A DNA stretch of 64,000 nucleotides, from the NCBI GenBank assembly GCA_037954235.1, contig JBBMOA010000001.1, positions 9,481,001 to 9,545,000 on the forward strand, in the 5' to 3' direction. The notes under the pieces are model-generated. The model made no database searches. It was not told where the DNA came from and was given only the letters and a program-made list of their open reading frames with translations. A program made the position numbers and the translations under genes. Of the stretch, positions 10,783 to 21,500 are shown piece by piece. This stretch comes from Aulostomus chinensis (lineage: Eukaryota > Chordata > Actinopteri > Syngnathiformes > Aulostomidae). Positions within the stretch are counted from its first letter, which is position 1; every line of letters begins with the position of its first letter.

Positions 10783-11154
10783 GGGCTGCACGGTGGTGCA
10801 GTGGTCAGCACTGTGCCCTCACAGCAAGAAGGTTCCGGGTTCGAGTCCTGGCTCGGGCGCGGGATCTTTCTGTGTGGAGTCTCCATGTTCTCCCCGTGCC
10901 TGCGTGCGTCCTCTCTGATACTCCGGCTTCCTCCCACAGTCCAAAGACATGCAATTTGGGGACGAGGCTGATTGATACTCTAAATTGACCGTAGGTGTGA
11001 GTGTGAATGGTTGTTCGTCTCTGTGTGTTGGCCCTGCGATGGACTGGCGACCTGTCCAGGGTGAACACCGCCTCTCGCCCATAGATGCTGGGATAGGCTC
11101 CAGCCCCCCCGTGACCCTTACTAGTAAGGAATAAGCAGAAGATGACGATGGATG
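10783..11154 (+). mobile_element. Full-length tRNA-derived teleost SINE
   Basis: The tRNA-like head starts GGGCTGCACGGTGG, with an A-box-like TGGTGCAGTGG (10,793-10,803) and a perfect B-box GGTTCGAGTCC (10,838-10,848). It is followed by the conserved body (TCCCACAGTCCAAAGACATG), the ATGGACTGGCGACCTGTCCA block, the GGGATAGGCTCCAGCC tail and a short GATGACGATGGATGG end. This family is abundant in ray-finned fishes, possibly in the V-SINE group, which I cannot confirm. Confidence 0.88.
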
Positions 11155-11759
11155 GCCCATAGAGTGGAGGTGAGACCACAACCATGCTCTACAATCAATA
11201 TTTACATCAAACCAGCACCATCTCAACAACTTAACCTGACTAAATATATACATGATTCCAGACTACTACACCAACTCAATCATACATCCACATAATCATT
11301 CAATGAACCTCGCCTGTGATTGTACCCCCTCCCCCATCTGGGAGCAAAGGTTTGCACCTACAGCTTTTAAGGAGATTCCTTGGGCTTCTCTCCCCTTTTG
11401 GCTCCACCCCCTTTAAGGAAACCACCAGGAAGAGGTGAGGACTGACCGTGACAACTGAAACTGCCACATTTACATGAGACAAACTAGATCAACACTAAAT
11501 ACCAGGCCTTGCACAGTGATTACCACTGACTGACACTGGGGTCTTCATTTTCCACAGGCAAGATGGCCGGTCCCCCTGTGCTTCCCAGGTCCCTCCCTGG
11601 AACACATGGCATAGAAAATGTTTCACTTGTTTGCTGATTCAATAAACCTGACCATTAACATGTGTGTGTGCCTCTAATTTACATAAACTGTTAATACCAA
11701 GACAAATGCTACCTTCAATTAATCATTTATGTCATGGAACCCTTGGTCTCCATTACATT
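11155..11759. other. No gene recognised
   Basis: Intergenic DNA; short frames only. Confidence 0.5.
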
Positions 11760-11842
11760 GGTCAACCAGAGAAGCTTCAACTGGTGACGCTCATTCAACC
11801 ATGATGAAGGTCAAACTGCATTATCTGCTGTGCTTCTTAACA

Positions 11843-11915
11843 GGGGAATTAGCTCAAATGGTAGAGCACTAGCTTAGCATGTGAGAGGTAGAGGGATCGA
11901 TGCCCTCATTCTCCA
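11843..11915 (+). tRNA. tRNA-Ala (AGC)
   Basis: A 73-nt gene with GGGGAAT/ATTCTCC acceptor, discriminator A, TTAGCAT anticodon loop (AGC) and GGGATCGATGCCC T-arm. It is the closest of three copies to vertebrate tRNA-Ala(AGC). One A-G mismatch in the anticodon stem (CTAGC against GTGAG) and the lack of a nearby T4 terminator leave function uncertain. Confidence 0.75.
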
Positions 11916-12169
11916 GAATACTTCAGCTTGTTCTGTTGATCAGAAGAGCTGCTGGGTGATGAATGCTGATGTTTGTCCACTGCTGTGATAAAGTGTCCCC
12001 CTGTTACTGAGATGAGGATGAACACCTGCTCAGGTCAAAGCTGCAATGAAGTCAAGTCATCACCCTGTAAAGCACCAAATAACAAAAGTTACACTTTACA
12101 AGTAGAACAGGTCCAGTTCAACACTCCTTAAATGAATTTACACCCAACTATTCTTCATGAGCAAGCACA

Positions 12170-12253
12170 TCCTAGCTTAGGCCCAACTTTTCTTGGCGCT
12201 CTCCCAGATGCTTGGGAGCTGCTGGGGGAGCGCTAGTTGGGCCTAAGCTAGGA
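12170..12253. repeat. Long hairpin, mirror copy of 5,452-5,523
   Basis: 19 bp arms 12,170-12,188 and 12,235-12,253 are exact; the loop is 12 bp longer than in the partner. Confidence 0.9.
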
Positions 12254-12295
12254 GCTAAGCTAAGGTGGTCTGCACCAGCTAATGAGGGCTGGCTA

Positions 12296-12474
12296 CCTCT
12301 TGCAGCTTTTGGTGCAGAGCCGCTGCAGGTCCAATGCAACATCGCTAAGCCTCACCTCCAACACAACAAAAAACTACATTTAACACACTTATCAGTATCA
12401 CTAAAGGAGGCAGAGGAGGAACAAAACATGTGGCACCCTGAGCAGGAGAGAGGAGGACAAGAGGGAGAAGCCAT
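12296..12474 (-). mobile_element. Probable LINE ORF1 N-terminal fragment (mirror copy)
   Basis: The minus-strand frame starts MASPSCPPLSCSGCHMF at 12,474 and parallels 5,230-5,412. The second cysteine of the first pair is now glycine-flanked, and the frame breaks near 12,350. Confidence 0.4.
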
Positions 12475-13095
12475 CGTTAGCTTAGCGTGTTTACAAGGCA
12501 GAAAGACTGTTGCTACAAGAATGATGGTCTTTAAAACTTCAGCCAAATAAAGCAATTAGGTATTAATTTTTGGTGGGTAATTAGTCAACGAAATAAGGAA
12601 TTAGCAGGGAGGATCACACTTTAGCGAGCACAATGAAGCAAGGCTCTACGTTCAGCAACACAGAAAAAGGAGTTGAGGTCACACGCTTCCTGAAACCAAG
12701 GTCAAAAATCCAGGACGGACGAAGGGGAGGACGACAAAGACAAAGACAAAGACACAAGAAAAAGAGATAATAACCATAAACTCCGTAACAACCATAACAA
12801 ATATAACCATACAGAACATATATAACAAATATAACAAGAAAAGCATTAAAAAATGTCTCCTCTGGTCAGATACCCTGATTTGCATTTGTGTCTGTCAGCA
12901 TTTTCATTTTCATGTTAAAGCCTCCAGAATGAGGGGATGAATGCTGCAAAATAGAACAGCAACATTGAACCCAAGTACAGGATTGGAGGGAGACTGATGG
13001 TCGCTGTTTGGGTTTTTGAAGAACAAAGAGGGCGTGGCTTCAAGTTGGATTCTCAGAGACTATTTCCCCAACCTCTACATTGGAATCTGCACTGC

Positions 13096-13210
13096 CATCC
13101 AGTCACATGACTGAAGTCATCCAGTCACATGACTGAAGTCATCCAGTCACATGACTGAAGTCATCCAGTCACATGACTGAAGTCATCCAGTCACATGACT
13201 GAAGTCATCC
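13096..13210. repeat. 22 bp tandem repeat, five E-box units
   Basis: AGTCACATGACT recurs at 13,101, 13,123, 13,145, 13,167 and 13,189, exactly 22 bp apart and joined by GAAGTCATCC. Related units occur at 8,429-8,462 (opposite strand) and singly near 60,676. Confidence 0.95.
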
Positions 13211-13949
13211 TGTCATGTCAGTGATGTCACTCTGCAGGACTCTCATTGCCGTCTCATTCTACAAAAGAATCCAGACTCCACCTGTGGCTCCATGATAACT
13301 GAGGGACCTCTGGTTGGAGGCTGGACGATGATGTTTGGAATGGAAGGAAAACTCCTTGTCCAAATTCCATTGTGTTCAAGTTTAAAGTCCCACAATCAGA
13401 AGTAGCTGAATCTGACAGGTGGAGGTTTGGAACTACAAGATGGTGATGTTTCCTTGACTTGATGCTCTGACTGTCAGGGTGGATGACAGCTTCTTCTGTT
13501 GCTGCATCTGAGTGGCTATGATTGGAGGTTTTACCCTCCAAGGTTGTTTGGTTCCAGGGGAAATTCTAAAATTCCAGTCCCCAACCTGGGCTGTTCTGAA
13601 ACTCTTCTCCTGAATCACTCCTGAGCTGCAGCAAGAACAAATACCAGTGCCAACCAGATCAACTTCATGGCTGCTAACAGCCTCAGACACTTGATTTCCA
13701 TCAATCTGGAGCCAAGAAGGCCCTCACCTGTGGTTCTCCTCCAGGAGGGTCCAGGTTCTGCCATTGGGGCTCCTGGTGCCACTGCCAGAGAGCCTCAGCT
13801 GCACACTGCAACATTTCAACAGGAGATTGACATTCCTTCAAATGTCCTGACATCTGATTCCAATGGTTCTGTTCCATCTTTATATTTTAAAATCAATCAC
13901 ACAATGAAAGCTGCCTCAGCTGCTTTAAGAGAGAGAACAAGCTAAGAGA
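13211..13949. other. Mirror of 8,078-8,400, then unassigned DNA
   Basis: To about 13,671 this is the inverted partner of 8,078-8,400. The 92-codon plus frame at 13,667-13,945 has no recognised motif and lies in non-duplicated DNA. Confidence 0.5.
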
Positions 13950-14317
13950 TCTGAAACCAGTAAAATATGCTTTTCTGTGTGCAAACTAGTGAGGGGCATG
14001 GAAGGATATTTTACCACCAATACAGAACCCAGACTTTAGTCATGTGATGAGATGGAGACTCTGATTATGAAGTTAATGGACAAAATGTGAATTGAAAGAA
14101 AACACATTTCTTCAGCAGACTTTGATCCAACATTGAAGTTAGAGTTTGGTGGCTGCTCCATGTTGGAGGAAACCAGGCGATGTTGGACCGTCACAGGGAA
14201 GCTCCTTTGCCTCCTCTGCTGCCAGTTCAACCACTCACTCCCATCAGTGGAGAGCAGCTTCAACTGGGTTTGGAATGTACCATTGTGGATGCATAGGAAT
14301 GTGGAGAAAATGTCCTT

Positions 14318-14400
14318 TGTCAGAAGTGGGATTCGAACCCACGCCTCCAGGAGAGACTGCGACCTGAACGCAGCGCCTTAGACCGCTCTGCCATCCTGAC
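14318..14400 (-). tRNA. tRNA-Leu (CAG)
   Basis: An 83-nt class II tRNA: GTCAGGA/TTCTGAC acceptor, GGCCGAGCGGTCTAAGG D-arm (A-box), TTCAGGT anticodon loop (CAG, plus-strand 14,364-14,366), a variable arm, GGGTTCGAATCCC T-arm and discriminator A. A TTTT run about 9 nt downstream on the minus strand suits pol III termination. The second copy, at 59,532, has the same body. Confidence 0.95.
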
Positions 14401-14601
14401 AGAAACTTGGATGCAGACTGAATTAATTCACTGACAAAGTAGAATTTTTTTCCACAGGAGCTACTGGCTCCTTAGTTGTTGCATTTATTGTTAACATTAA
14501 ACACACAGTCTGAGTTCATGGCAGGAAGAAATGAACCAGAACATTTGAACCACATAACATCTCTTGATCAGTTTGTTACATGGGACACATTCCAGACAGG
14601 A

Positions 14602-14665
14602 AGGTCCTTCTGAGACTTAAACTCTGATCACTGATCCAGAGTTCTCACCATTCCACCCTGGAACC
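14602..14665 (-). pseudogene. Deleted tRNA-Gln relic
   Basis: This is the minus-strand counterpart of the Gln-like gene at 59,230. It keeps the GGTTCCA start, GGTGGAATGGTGAG D-arm and AAGTCTCAG T-arm but has lost several bases including the anticodon centre. Confidence 0.7.
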
Positions 14666-15385
14666 AAACACAATGAAGAGCTTCCTCTAAATACCACTTG
14701 ACATCACCTGCAATCAACCTGTTGATATTTGGAGGTTCATCTTGCTCTTGTTCCAGACTACATTGGCAAAAGGATCATGAACCACAAGGAAATCATGGAA
14801 CTCCAGATTTATTCAGGACTTTCTAACTCCATCGTATGACCTGGGAGCAAAGACTGGCCAGGCCTTCCTTAATTTATCAGTTAATTACTGCTTCAACAAA
14901 CATGCCACTTAATTAAGTTACCAGAATTTCTCTCATTGAAAAACCCACCAGCCTGATTTCTTGACATGACATGAAAAATTCTCCAAGAACCCACAGTTGG
15001 GTGGAAAGATACCAGGTTAACCAGGAGGAGTCCTGTTCCTGAACCATGGATGGAACAAAGTCCACTGGAAAACTCAGCAGTTCCTGAGTGCCAGATCCAT
15101 CCGGGAGCTTGGGTCTCCCCTTGACTGTGGTGATCCATGAGATCAAGGAGGACAGAGGAAAGAAGGATCCTGTTGGAGATCTCCTCCCTTCTTCCTCCAC
15201 TTCACTACTACTTGGATGTCAGGAATATGAGGTACTTTACTCAAATGAGGTATTAGGAGTTTCCTGTTTGACAAGAAGGAAGTCAGAGGTTCATACCTCA
15301 CTTGTTGGTGGTGCCCTCAACCTGCTGAGAGCATCACTTAGTTCTCTACAGAGAAACATGGCAGCTCTGCTGAAGGCTGCAGGAA

Positions 15386-15458
15386 ACCTGCTGGAACTGA
15401 GACTTGGACTCAGGTCACTCGATTCAAAGTCCAGGGTGCCAACAGGTCTACCAGGGCA
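15386..15458 (-). pseudogene. tRNA-Gln(TTG)-like relic
   Basis: On the minus strand CTGGACTTTGAATC keeps a tRNA-Gln(TTG) anticodon arm. The D-arm and acceptor stem no longer fit the family. Partner of 58,434. Confidence 0.6.
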
Positions 15459-15836
15459 TCTGTGCTTTACTTACCGTGTAAAAAGGACCACAGTGGTCAT
15501 CTGGTTTTAATTTAACAAACAAATACGGTTGAAAACTTTGAGACAGAGACACAGGGCTCTTATTTGAAGGACCATGGGATGGGAAATATCCCAGACCTCT
15601 GAGATCAGAGCGTTCACTTTGATCTCAGGGTCCTGACTTTGGGGGTTCTTCCTTTGGTCTTCAAATACTTGTGGTTTTTATTGGCAGAACTTTCAACTTG
15701 CATGCAAAAAGAGAATCACAGTCAATGTAAACCCAGCAGACAGTGTTTATTTCTAATAAATCAGACAATCGCACAAATGAGAATGAAAGGAAAAAACAAT
15801 AAAATGTTTTAAAATCCTTCTCCACTCTAAAGCTTT

Positions 15837-16319
15837 TTAAAGTTCACTTGAAGGTTCAAAGGTGGAGGTGAGGAGGTCACCCTGATCCTCCCTGTCGTCA
15901 CTGCCAGGATTCTTTCTTCTGGTGCTGTGGTTCTTCTGATGAAGGGGGCGTGATGTTTGCTGTCTCAGGCTCCACCAAATGTCCTCTTTAGGACGCCACA
16001 ATGTGGCCTCTTCACTGCTCCATCTTCCCTGCATCGGAGACACCAGGGTTCCTCCTGGTGCCGACCCCATCGTCCTTCTACCCAATGGTGCGGCCATGGA
16101 TCCTCAGAGGACGCTGGGATCCTTCTTCTCATCAGAGCCACAGTTTTTCCTGGAGGGAACAACAGGAGCTTTGTTGTAATGTTTTGCTCGGTGTTTCCTG
16201 CTCAGAGCGTCAGGATCTGTGACGCCATCTTGTGGTAGGGGGTCATCATCTTGTTGTGTGGTAGTGGATTCATTGATCTGCTGTTTCAACACATTCAAGT
16301 TCATTACCCTACAAGTCAA
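15837..16319 (-). pseudogene. Unrecognised interrupted frame, conserved in both arms
   Basis: On the minus strand, 71 codons (from 16,319) and 86 codons (to 15,837) lie in one frame separated by a single TGA at 16,104-16,106. The mirror copy at 57,576-58,058 has the same frame and the same stop. The product would be hydrophilic (for example QQDDDPLPQDGV and DALSRKHRAKHY) with no membrane segment or known motif. A CTTGTAG tract just upstream of the first codons could be a splice acceptor. It is either a degenerate exon or chance. Confidence 0.25.
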
Positions 16320-17103
16320 AGTACATTTGGTGTGGAGTTTTAGTTTCTGGCCTCAATCATAACGTGTGCCTTTCTTCTTCATGAACATTTCTCAGCTTTG
16401 TAAGTTTATTCTAGTTTTTCTTCCTCACTTTTCTATTCCATTGTTGTTGAAGATTCTACTGCAGGTTGGAGTTCCCTGTTGACTGAAGCAGAAACAGGAA
16501 CAACAAGCTGGAGGCTGTCAGAGCTCCAAGTTGGGGGCTGATATTAAAGTAGGAGATGAACACATCCAGGTTAGCATCCCTCTCAGAAGCTGCTACTTTA
16601 GCTCTTCAGGATACAGCAGCCTAGCATAGCTTCATCTGGCCAGTTAGTGGCCCACTTTGATGTCTGGGATATCAGGTTCAAGGTTCTTCACAGCTCTGAA
16701 TGAAGGCTTTCTAAAGTGTTAACCAGTACTCCAGTTGTAAAAAACAATCAGGGGGATGGTAGATTTTGATGTTTAGGAACAGATCATTTGTGCTGATGAC
16801 AGTGCATCAGGTGAGAGACCAACAGTGTACCCTTACTCCTCTAAAACAACAAGCATGCTATGGATATTACCTGTCTGCTACTCCTGTCATTGATCTTGAC
16901 CAAGCCCCCAGGCTGACACTGCTACCACTGCTCCTACATAGTTAGAGTCAAATGCAGAGGACATTTTCCCACTGGGTGCAAGTGCAACTTCATACTCATG
17001 CTACCTATAAATCTGGGAATTCATCTATATTTTGAAACAAAACATTCTCAAGTCAAGTCCATTTTAATGAAAGTGCAAGAGCAAAAGAATGAAACAAATG
17101 TAC

Positions 17104-18007
17104 TGTGGCAGGATGGCGCTACACTCCCCACCGTGAGGGGCAGTATGGCAGACGATAGTGAGTGGTCACCTAGAAGTAGACCTGGTCCGACCCTTCTCCG
17201 TCCTTTCCACTTCCTCTCCCTCCTTTACGGAGCCGACAGCTGTGCGTGGTGGCGTCTCGCTGGTCAGCAGATTGGTTACAAACAAAGGTATGCATGCTTG
17301 CTCTGCTCCATTATTCAGTGTCATCGGCCCCCTGTTTACTCCAGTTTTGCTCCGTCCAGCGGTGTGGTGTTACCGGGAGCTGGGCTGTCTCCCTGGGGCC
17401 GGTGTGTGTGTGGTGCGCTTTCTGTGGGTAAGACGCGTAGTTGTCTGCCTTTCATATCAAGCTGCCGATGGTCTGTGGTGTTCTGATTATCCTCTCCCGG
17501 CCATCGTTTGTGTAGTCTGGGCTGCGGGCTTCCTCCTCCTGCCTCGTCTGACGCCACGATTCTGCTCTCCGGTAGGAAATGTTTATTCTTAGCTTTTGTT
17601 ATTCTTTAATGTCCTTCATCCAAATTTTAATTAGGTTAACTTGTTTATTTTGCAGTGCGCAGCCGTCAATTGCTGCTGTGAGCCTCGCTGCTGTTTTGGT
17701 TCTTCTTCTCTTCTCTTCTCCTCTTCTTCAGTCTGGATTCTTGCTGATTCGGCTCATAACGGCTCTGCTCCCAGTGACGGCGGTTAAAGCCGTGCACTAC
17801 GGCCTTTATAAGAGCCTCAACGTGGGCCAAGAGAGGGCATCCCGACCCTCATCGGCGCTGAGCCATCCCCCTTGGAGCCTGGTTTTAATTAGAGGGGCAG
17901 ACATTTCCTTAATTACTTGAGTTTATTCCTTTTCTATTTGTTATTTCTTTCTTTGAATTATTACTGTTAGTTTTTGTGGGTTACATTTGATTTATTGTTT
18001 AGAACCC

Positions 18008-18042
<35 letters not shown>

Positions 18043-18591
18043 GTTGCCTTTTGCTCCCCATTTTGATCATTTGGATTTAAAACAGTTTCTGTTGGGTTAT
18101 TTGTGGTAGTGATATTTAGTTCGTGTGTGAGGGTTGCCTTGATTTCATTTTTTTGATGGTGTTCTTTTCTTTTCTTTGACAGGTGTTGAGGGCCCAGAGC
18201 GGCAGCGGTCCCCCTGGTGGTGGTTCCTTATTCATGTTTTTTTGGTTTGCTGTGTCACGGGTGCAGTGTAGTTTTTTTTTTTTATCCCTCCCCTTTTCGT
18301 TACCGCTGTCCTGGTAAGCCCCAGCCCTGTCCCCTTTTCCTTTTGGTAATTCCTCTTGCACTCCTTATTATATCCATTGGTATTCATTTAGTCTGTTGCT
18401 CATTTTAAACTATTTTTCTAATAAAAGTATTTTTATAATTGGAAATCACTTTCCTGTCCTGTTGTATCTCTCGACCTGTGTGCCTTTGTTCAAATGGAAG
18501 CCTGGTCATTTTGAAATTTTGTTTATATCCTGGGGTGAAAGCCCCCAGGTGGCGTTGTTGGCAACTGTTCTCCACCGCTCGCCTTGCCACA
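17104..18591 (+). mobile_element. Solo LTR, 1,488 bp
   Basis: It starts TGTGGCA and ends TGCCACA, the TG...CA inverted termini of an LTR. Internally it has a TATA box (TTTATAAG near 17,803), a (TTA)n run (about 18,008-18,042) and a poly(A) signal AATAAAAG near 18,420, which is the U3-R-U5 layout. The partial copies at 1-719 and 56,607-56,793 fix the 5' end. No internal retroelement genes adjoin. The 5' flank is GTAC and the 3' flank CTAC, so there is no clear target duplication. The 3' end abuts the satellite directly. The superfamily (BEL, gypsy or ERV) cannot be told from the LTR alone. Confidence 0.75.
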
Positions 18592-21500
18592 CTACGAACC
18601 TCAAAATAATGCGACAGTGATGTTGTAAGAATTGCTAATGAACACAAAATAATGCTACAGTAATGTAGTAAGAGTTGCGAATAACCTCAAAATAATGCTA
18701 CAGTGATGTAGTAAGAATTGCTAATGAACTCAAAATGATGCTAACAGTAATGTAGTAAGAGTTGCTACAATCCTCAAAATAATGCGACAGTGATGTCAGA
18801 AGAATTGCTGAAGATCTCAAAATGATGCGACAGTGATTTAGTAAGAATTGCTAATGATCTCAAAATGATGCGACAGTGATGTCGTAAGAATTGCTAATAA
18901 ACTAAAAGTGATGCTGATAGTAATGTAGTAAGAGTTGCTAATAACCTCAAAATAATGTGAAAGTGATGTAGTAAGAATTGCTAATGATCTCAAAATGATG
19001 CGACACTGATGTAGTAAGAATTGCTAATGAACTCAAAATGATGCTAACAGTAATGGAGTGAAAGTTTCGAATAACCTCAAAGTGATGCTGAAAGTCATTT
19101 GGTTAGAGTTGCGAGTAAATTAAAAATGATGCTGGAAGTAATGTCGTGAGAATTGCTATTAAACTCAAAATGATGCTAACAGTAACATAGTGATAGTTGC
19201 TATTAAACTCAGTGATGCTTACAGTAATGTAGTAAGTGTTTCGAACAACCTCAAAGTGATGCTGACAGTCAAATAAGAGTTGATACTAACCTAAAAATAA
19301 TGCAACAGTAATGACGTAAAAGTTGCTACGAAACTCCAAATAATGCGACAGTGATGTCAGAAGAATTGCTCATGAACTCAAAATGATGCTAACAGTAATG
19401 GAGTGAACGTTTCGAATAACCTCAAAGTTATGCTGACAGTCATGTACTAAGAGTTGCTAGGAACCTCATAATAATGCGACAGTAATGTAGTAAAAGTTGC
19501 TACGAACCTAAAAATATTGCGACAGTGATGTCGGAAGAATTGCTAATGAACTCAAAATGATGCTAAAAGAAATGTAGTGATAGTTGCTAATAAACTCAGT
19601 GATGCTTACAGTAATGTAGTAAGTGTTTCGAACAACCTCAAAGTGATGCTGACAGTCATGTAGTAAGAATTGCTAATGAACTCAAAATGATGCTAACAGT
19701 AATGTAGTGATAGTTGCTAATCAACTCAGTGATGCTTACAGTAATGTAGTAAGAGTTTCGAACAACCTCAAAGTGATGCTGACAGTCATGTAGTAAGAGT
19801 TGCCAATGAACTCTATTTAATGCTACAGTGATGTCGTAAGAGTTGCTAATAAACTCAAAATGATGCTAACAGTAATGTAGTAATAGTTGCTAATAAACTC
19901 AAAGTGATGCTGACAGTAATGTAGTGAGAGTTGCTACGAACATCAAAATAATGTGACAGTGATGTCAGAAGAATTGCTAATGATCTAAAAATGATTCGAT
20001 AGTAATGTAGTCAGAATTGCTAATGAATTCAAAAAGATGCTAACAGCAATGGAGTTAAAGTTTTCGAATAACCTCAAAGTGATGCTGACAGTCATGTACT
20101 AAGAGTTGCTACGAACCTCAAAATAATGCGACAGTAATGTAGTAAGTGTTGCTACGAACCTCAAAAAATGCAACAGTAAAATAGTAAGAGTTACTTCGAA
20201 CCTCAAAATAATGCGACAGTGATGTCAGAAGAATTGGTAATGATCTCAAACTGTTGGGACAGTGATGTCATAAGAATTGCTAATGAACTCAAGATGATGC
20301 TAAAAGTAATGTAGTGATAGTTGCTAATAAACACAGTGATGCTTACAGTAATGTAGTAAGAGTTTTGAACAACCTCAAAGTGATGCTGACAGTAATGTAG
20401 TAAGAGTTGCTACGAACCTTCAAATAATGCAACAATAATGTAGTAAGAGTAGCTACGAACCTCAAAATATTGTGACAGTGATGTAAGAAGAATTGCTAAT
20501 GATCTCAAAATGATGCGACAGTGATGTAGTAAGAATTGCTAATGAACTCAAAATAATGCTAACAGTAATGGAGTGAACGTTTCGAATAACCTCAAAGTGA
20601 TGCTGACAGTCATGTAGTAAAAGTTGCTACGAACCTCAAAATATTGCGAAAGTAATGTAGTAAAAGTTGCTACGAACATCAAAATAATGCGACAGTGATG
20701 TCAGAAGAATTGCTAAAGATCTTAAAATGATGCGACAGTGATTTCGTAAGAATTGCAAATGAACTCAAAATAATGCTAACAGTAATGGAGTGAACGTTTC
20801 GAATAACCTCAAAGTGATGCTGACAGTCATGTAGTAAGTGTTGCTAGGAACCTCAAAACATTGCGACAGTGATGTCGGAAGAATTGCTAATGAACTCAAA
20901 ATGATGCTCACAGTAATGTAGTGATCGTTGCTAATCAACTCAGTGATGCTTACAGTCATGTAGTAACAGTTGCTTCTAACCTCAAAATGATGCTAACAGT
21001 AATGTAGTGATAGTTGCTAAAAAACTCAGTGATGCTTACAGTAATGTAGTAAGAGTTTCGAACAACCTCAAAGTGATGCTGACAGTCATGTAGTAAGAGT
21101 TGCTACGAACCTTTAAATAATGCAACAATAATGTAGTAAGAGTTGCTACGAACCTCAAAATAATGTGACAGTGATGTCAGAACAATTGCTAATGATCTCA
21201 CAATGATGCGACAGTGATGTAGTAAGAATTGCTAATGAACTCAAAATGATGCTAACAGTAATGGAGTGAAAGTTTCGAATAACCTCAAAGTGATGCTGAC
21301 GGTCATGTAGTAAGAGTTGCTACGAACCTCAAAATAATGCGACAGTGATGTCAGAAGAATTGCTAAACATCTCAAAATGATGCGACAGTGATTTAGTAAG
21401 AATTGCTAATGAACTCAAAATGATGCTAACAGTAATGGAGTGAACATTTCGAACAAGCTCAAAGTGATGCTGACAGTCATGTGGTTTGAGTTGCGAGTAA

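Larger units (their letters stand above)
11760..12938 (-). repeat. Inverted-duplication arm (partner 4,795-5,932)
   Basis: Reverse complement of 4,795-5,932. It carries the best-preserved tRNA-Ala copy, a hairpin and the LINE ORF1 start in mirrored order. Confidence 0.85.
13950..17287 (+). repeat. Left arm of 3.3 kb inverted repeat flanking the satellite domain
   Basis: The whole segment is matched in reverse complement by 56,607-60,015, with small indels and an identity that looks well above 90%. Contents in order: tRNA-Leu (minus), two tRNA-Gln-like relics (minus), an interrupted frame (minus) and the first 184 bp of the solo LTR. Homology ends near 13,950 on the outer side. Confidence 0.9.

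Noticed and set aside
13667..13945. 92-codon plus frame beside the inverted repeat
   Set aside because: No motif or homology recognised, and it partly overlaps duplicated non-coding sequence.
17158..17592. 144-codon frame inside the solo LTR, also open in the 1-719 copy
   Set aside because: It lies in U3, lacks known motifs and is explained by GC-rich, stop-poor sequence shared by recent copies.
1..18591. The LTR copies at 1-719 and 17,104-18,591 as ends of one provirus
   Set aside because: They point in opposite directions and no retroviral genes lie between them.
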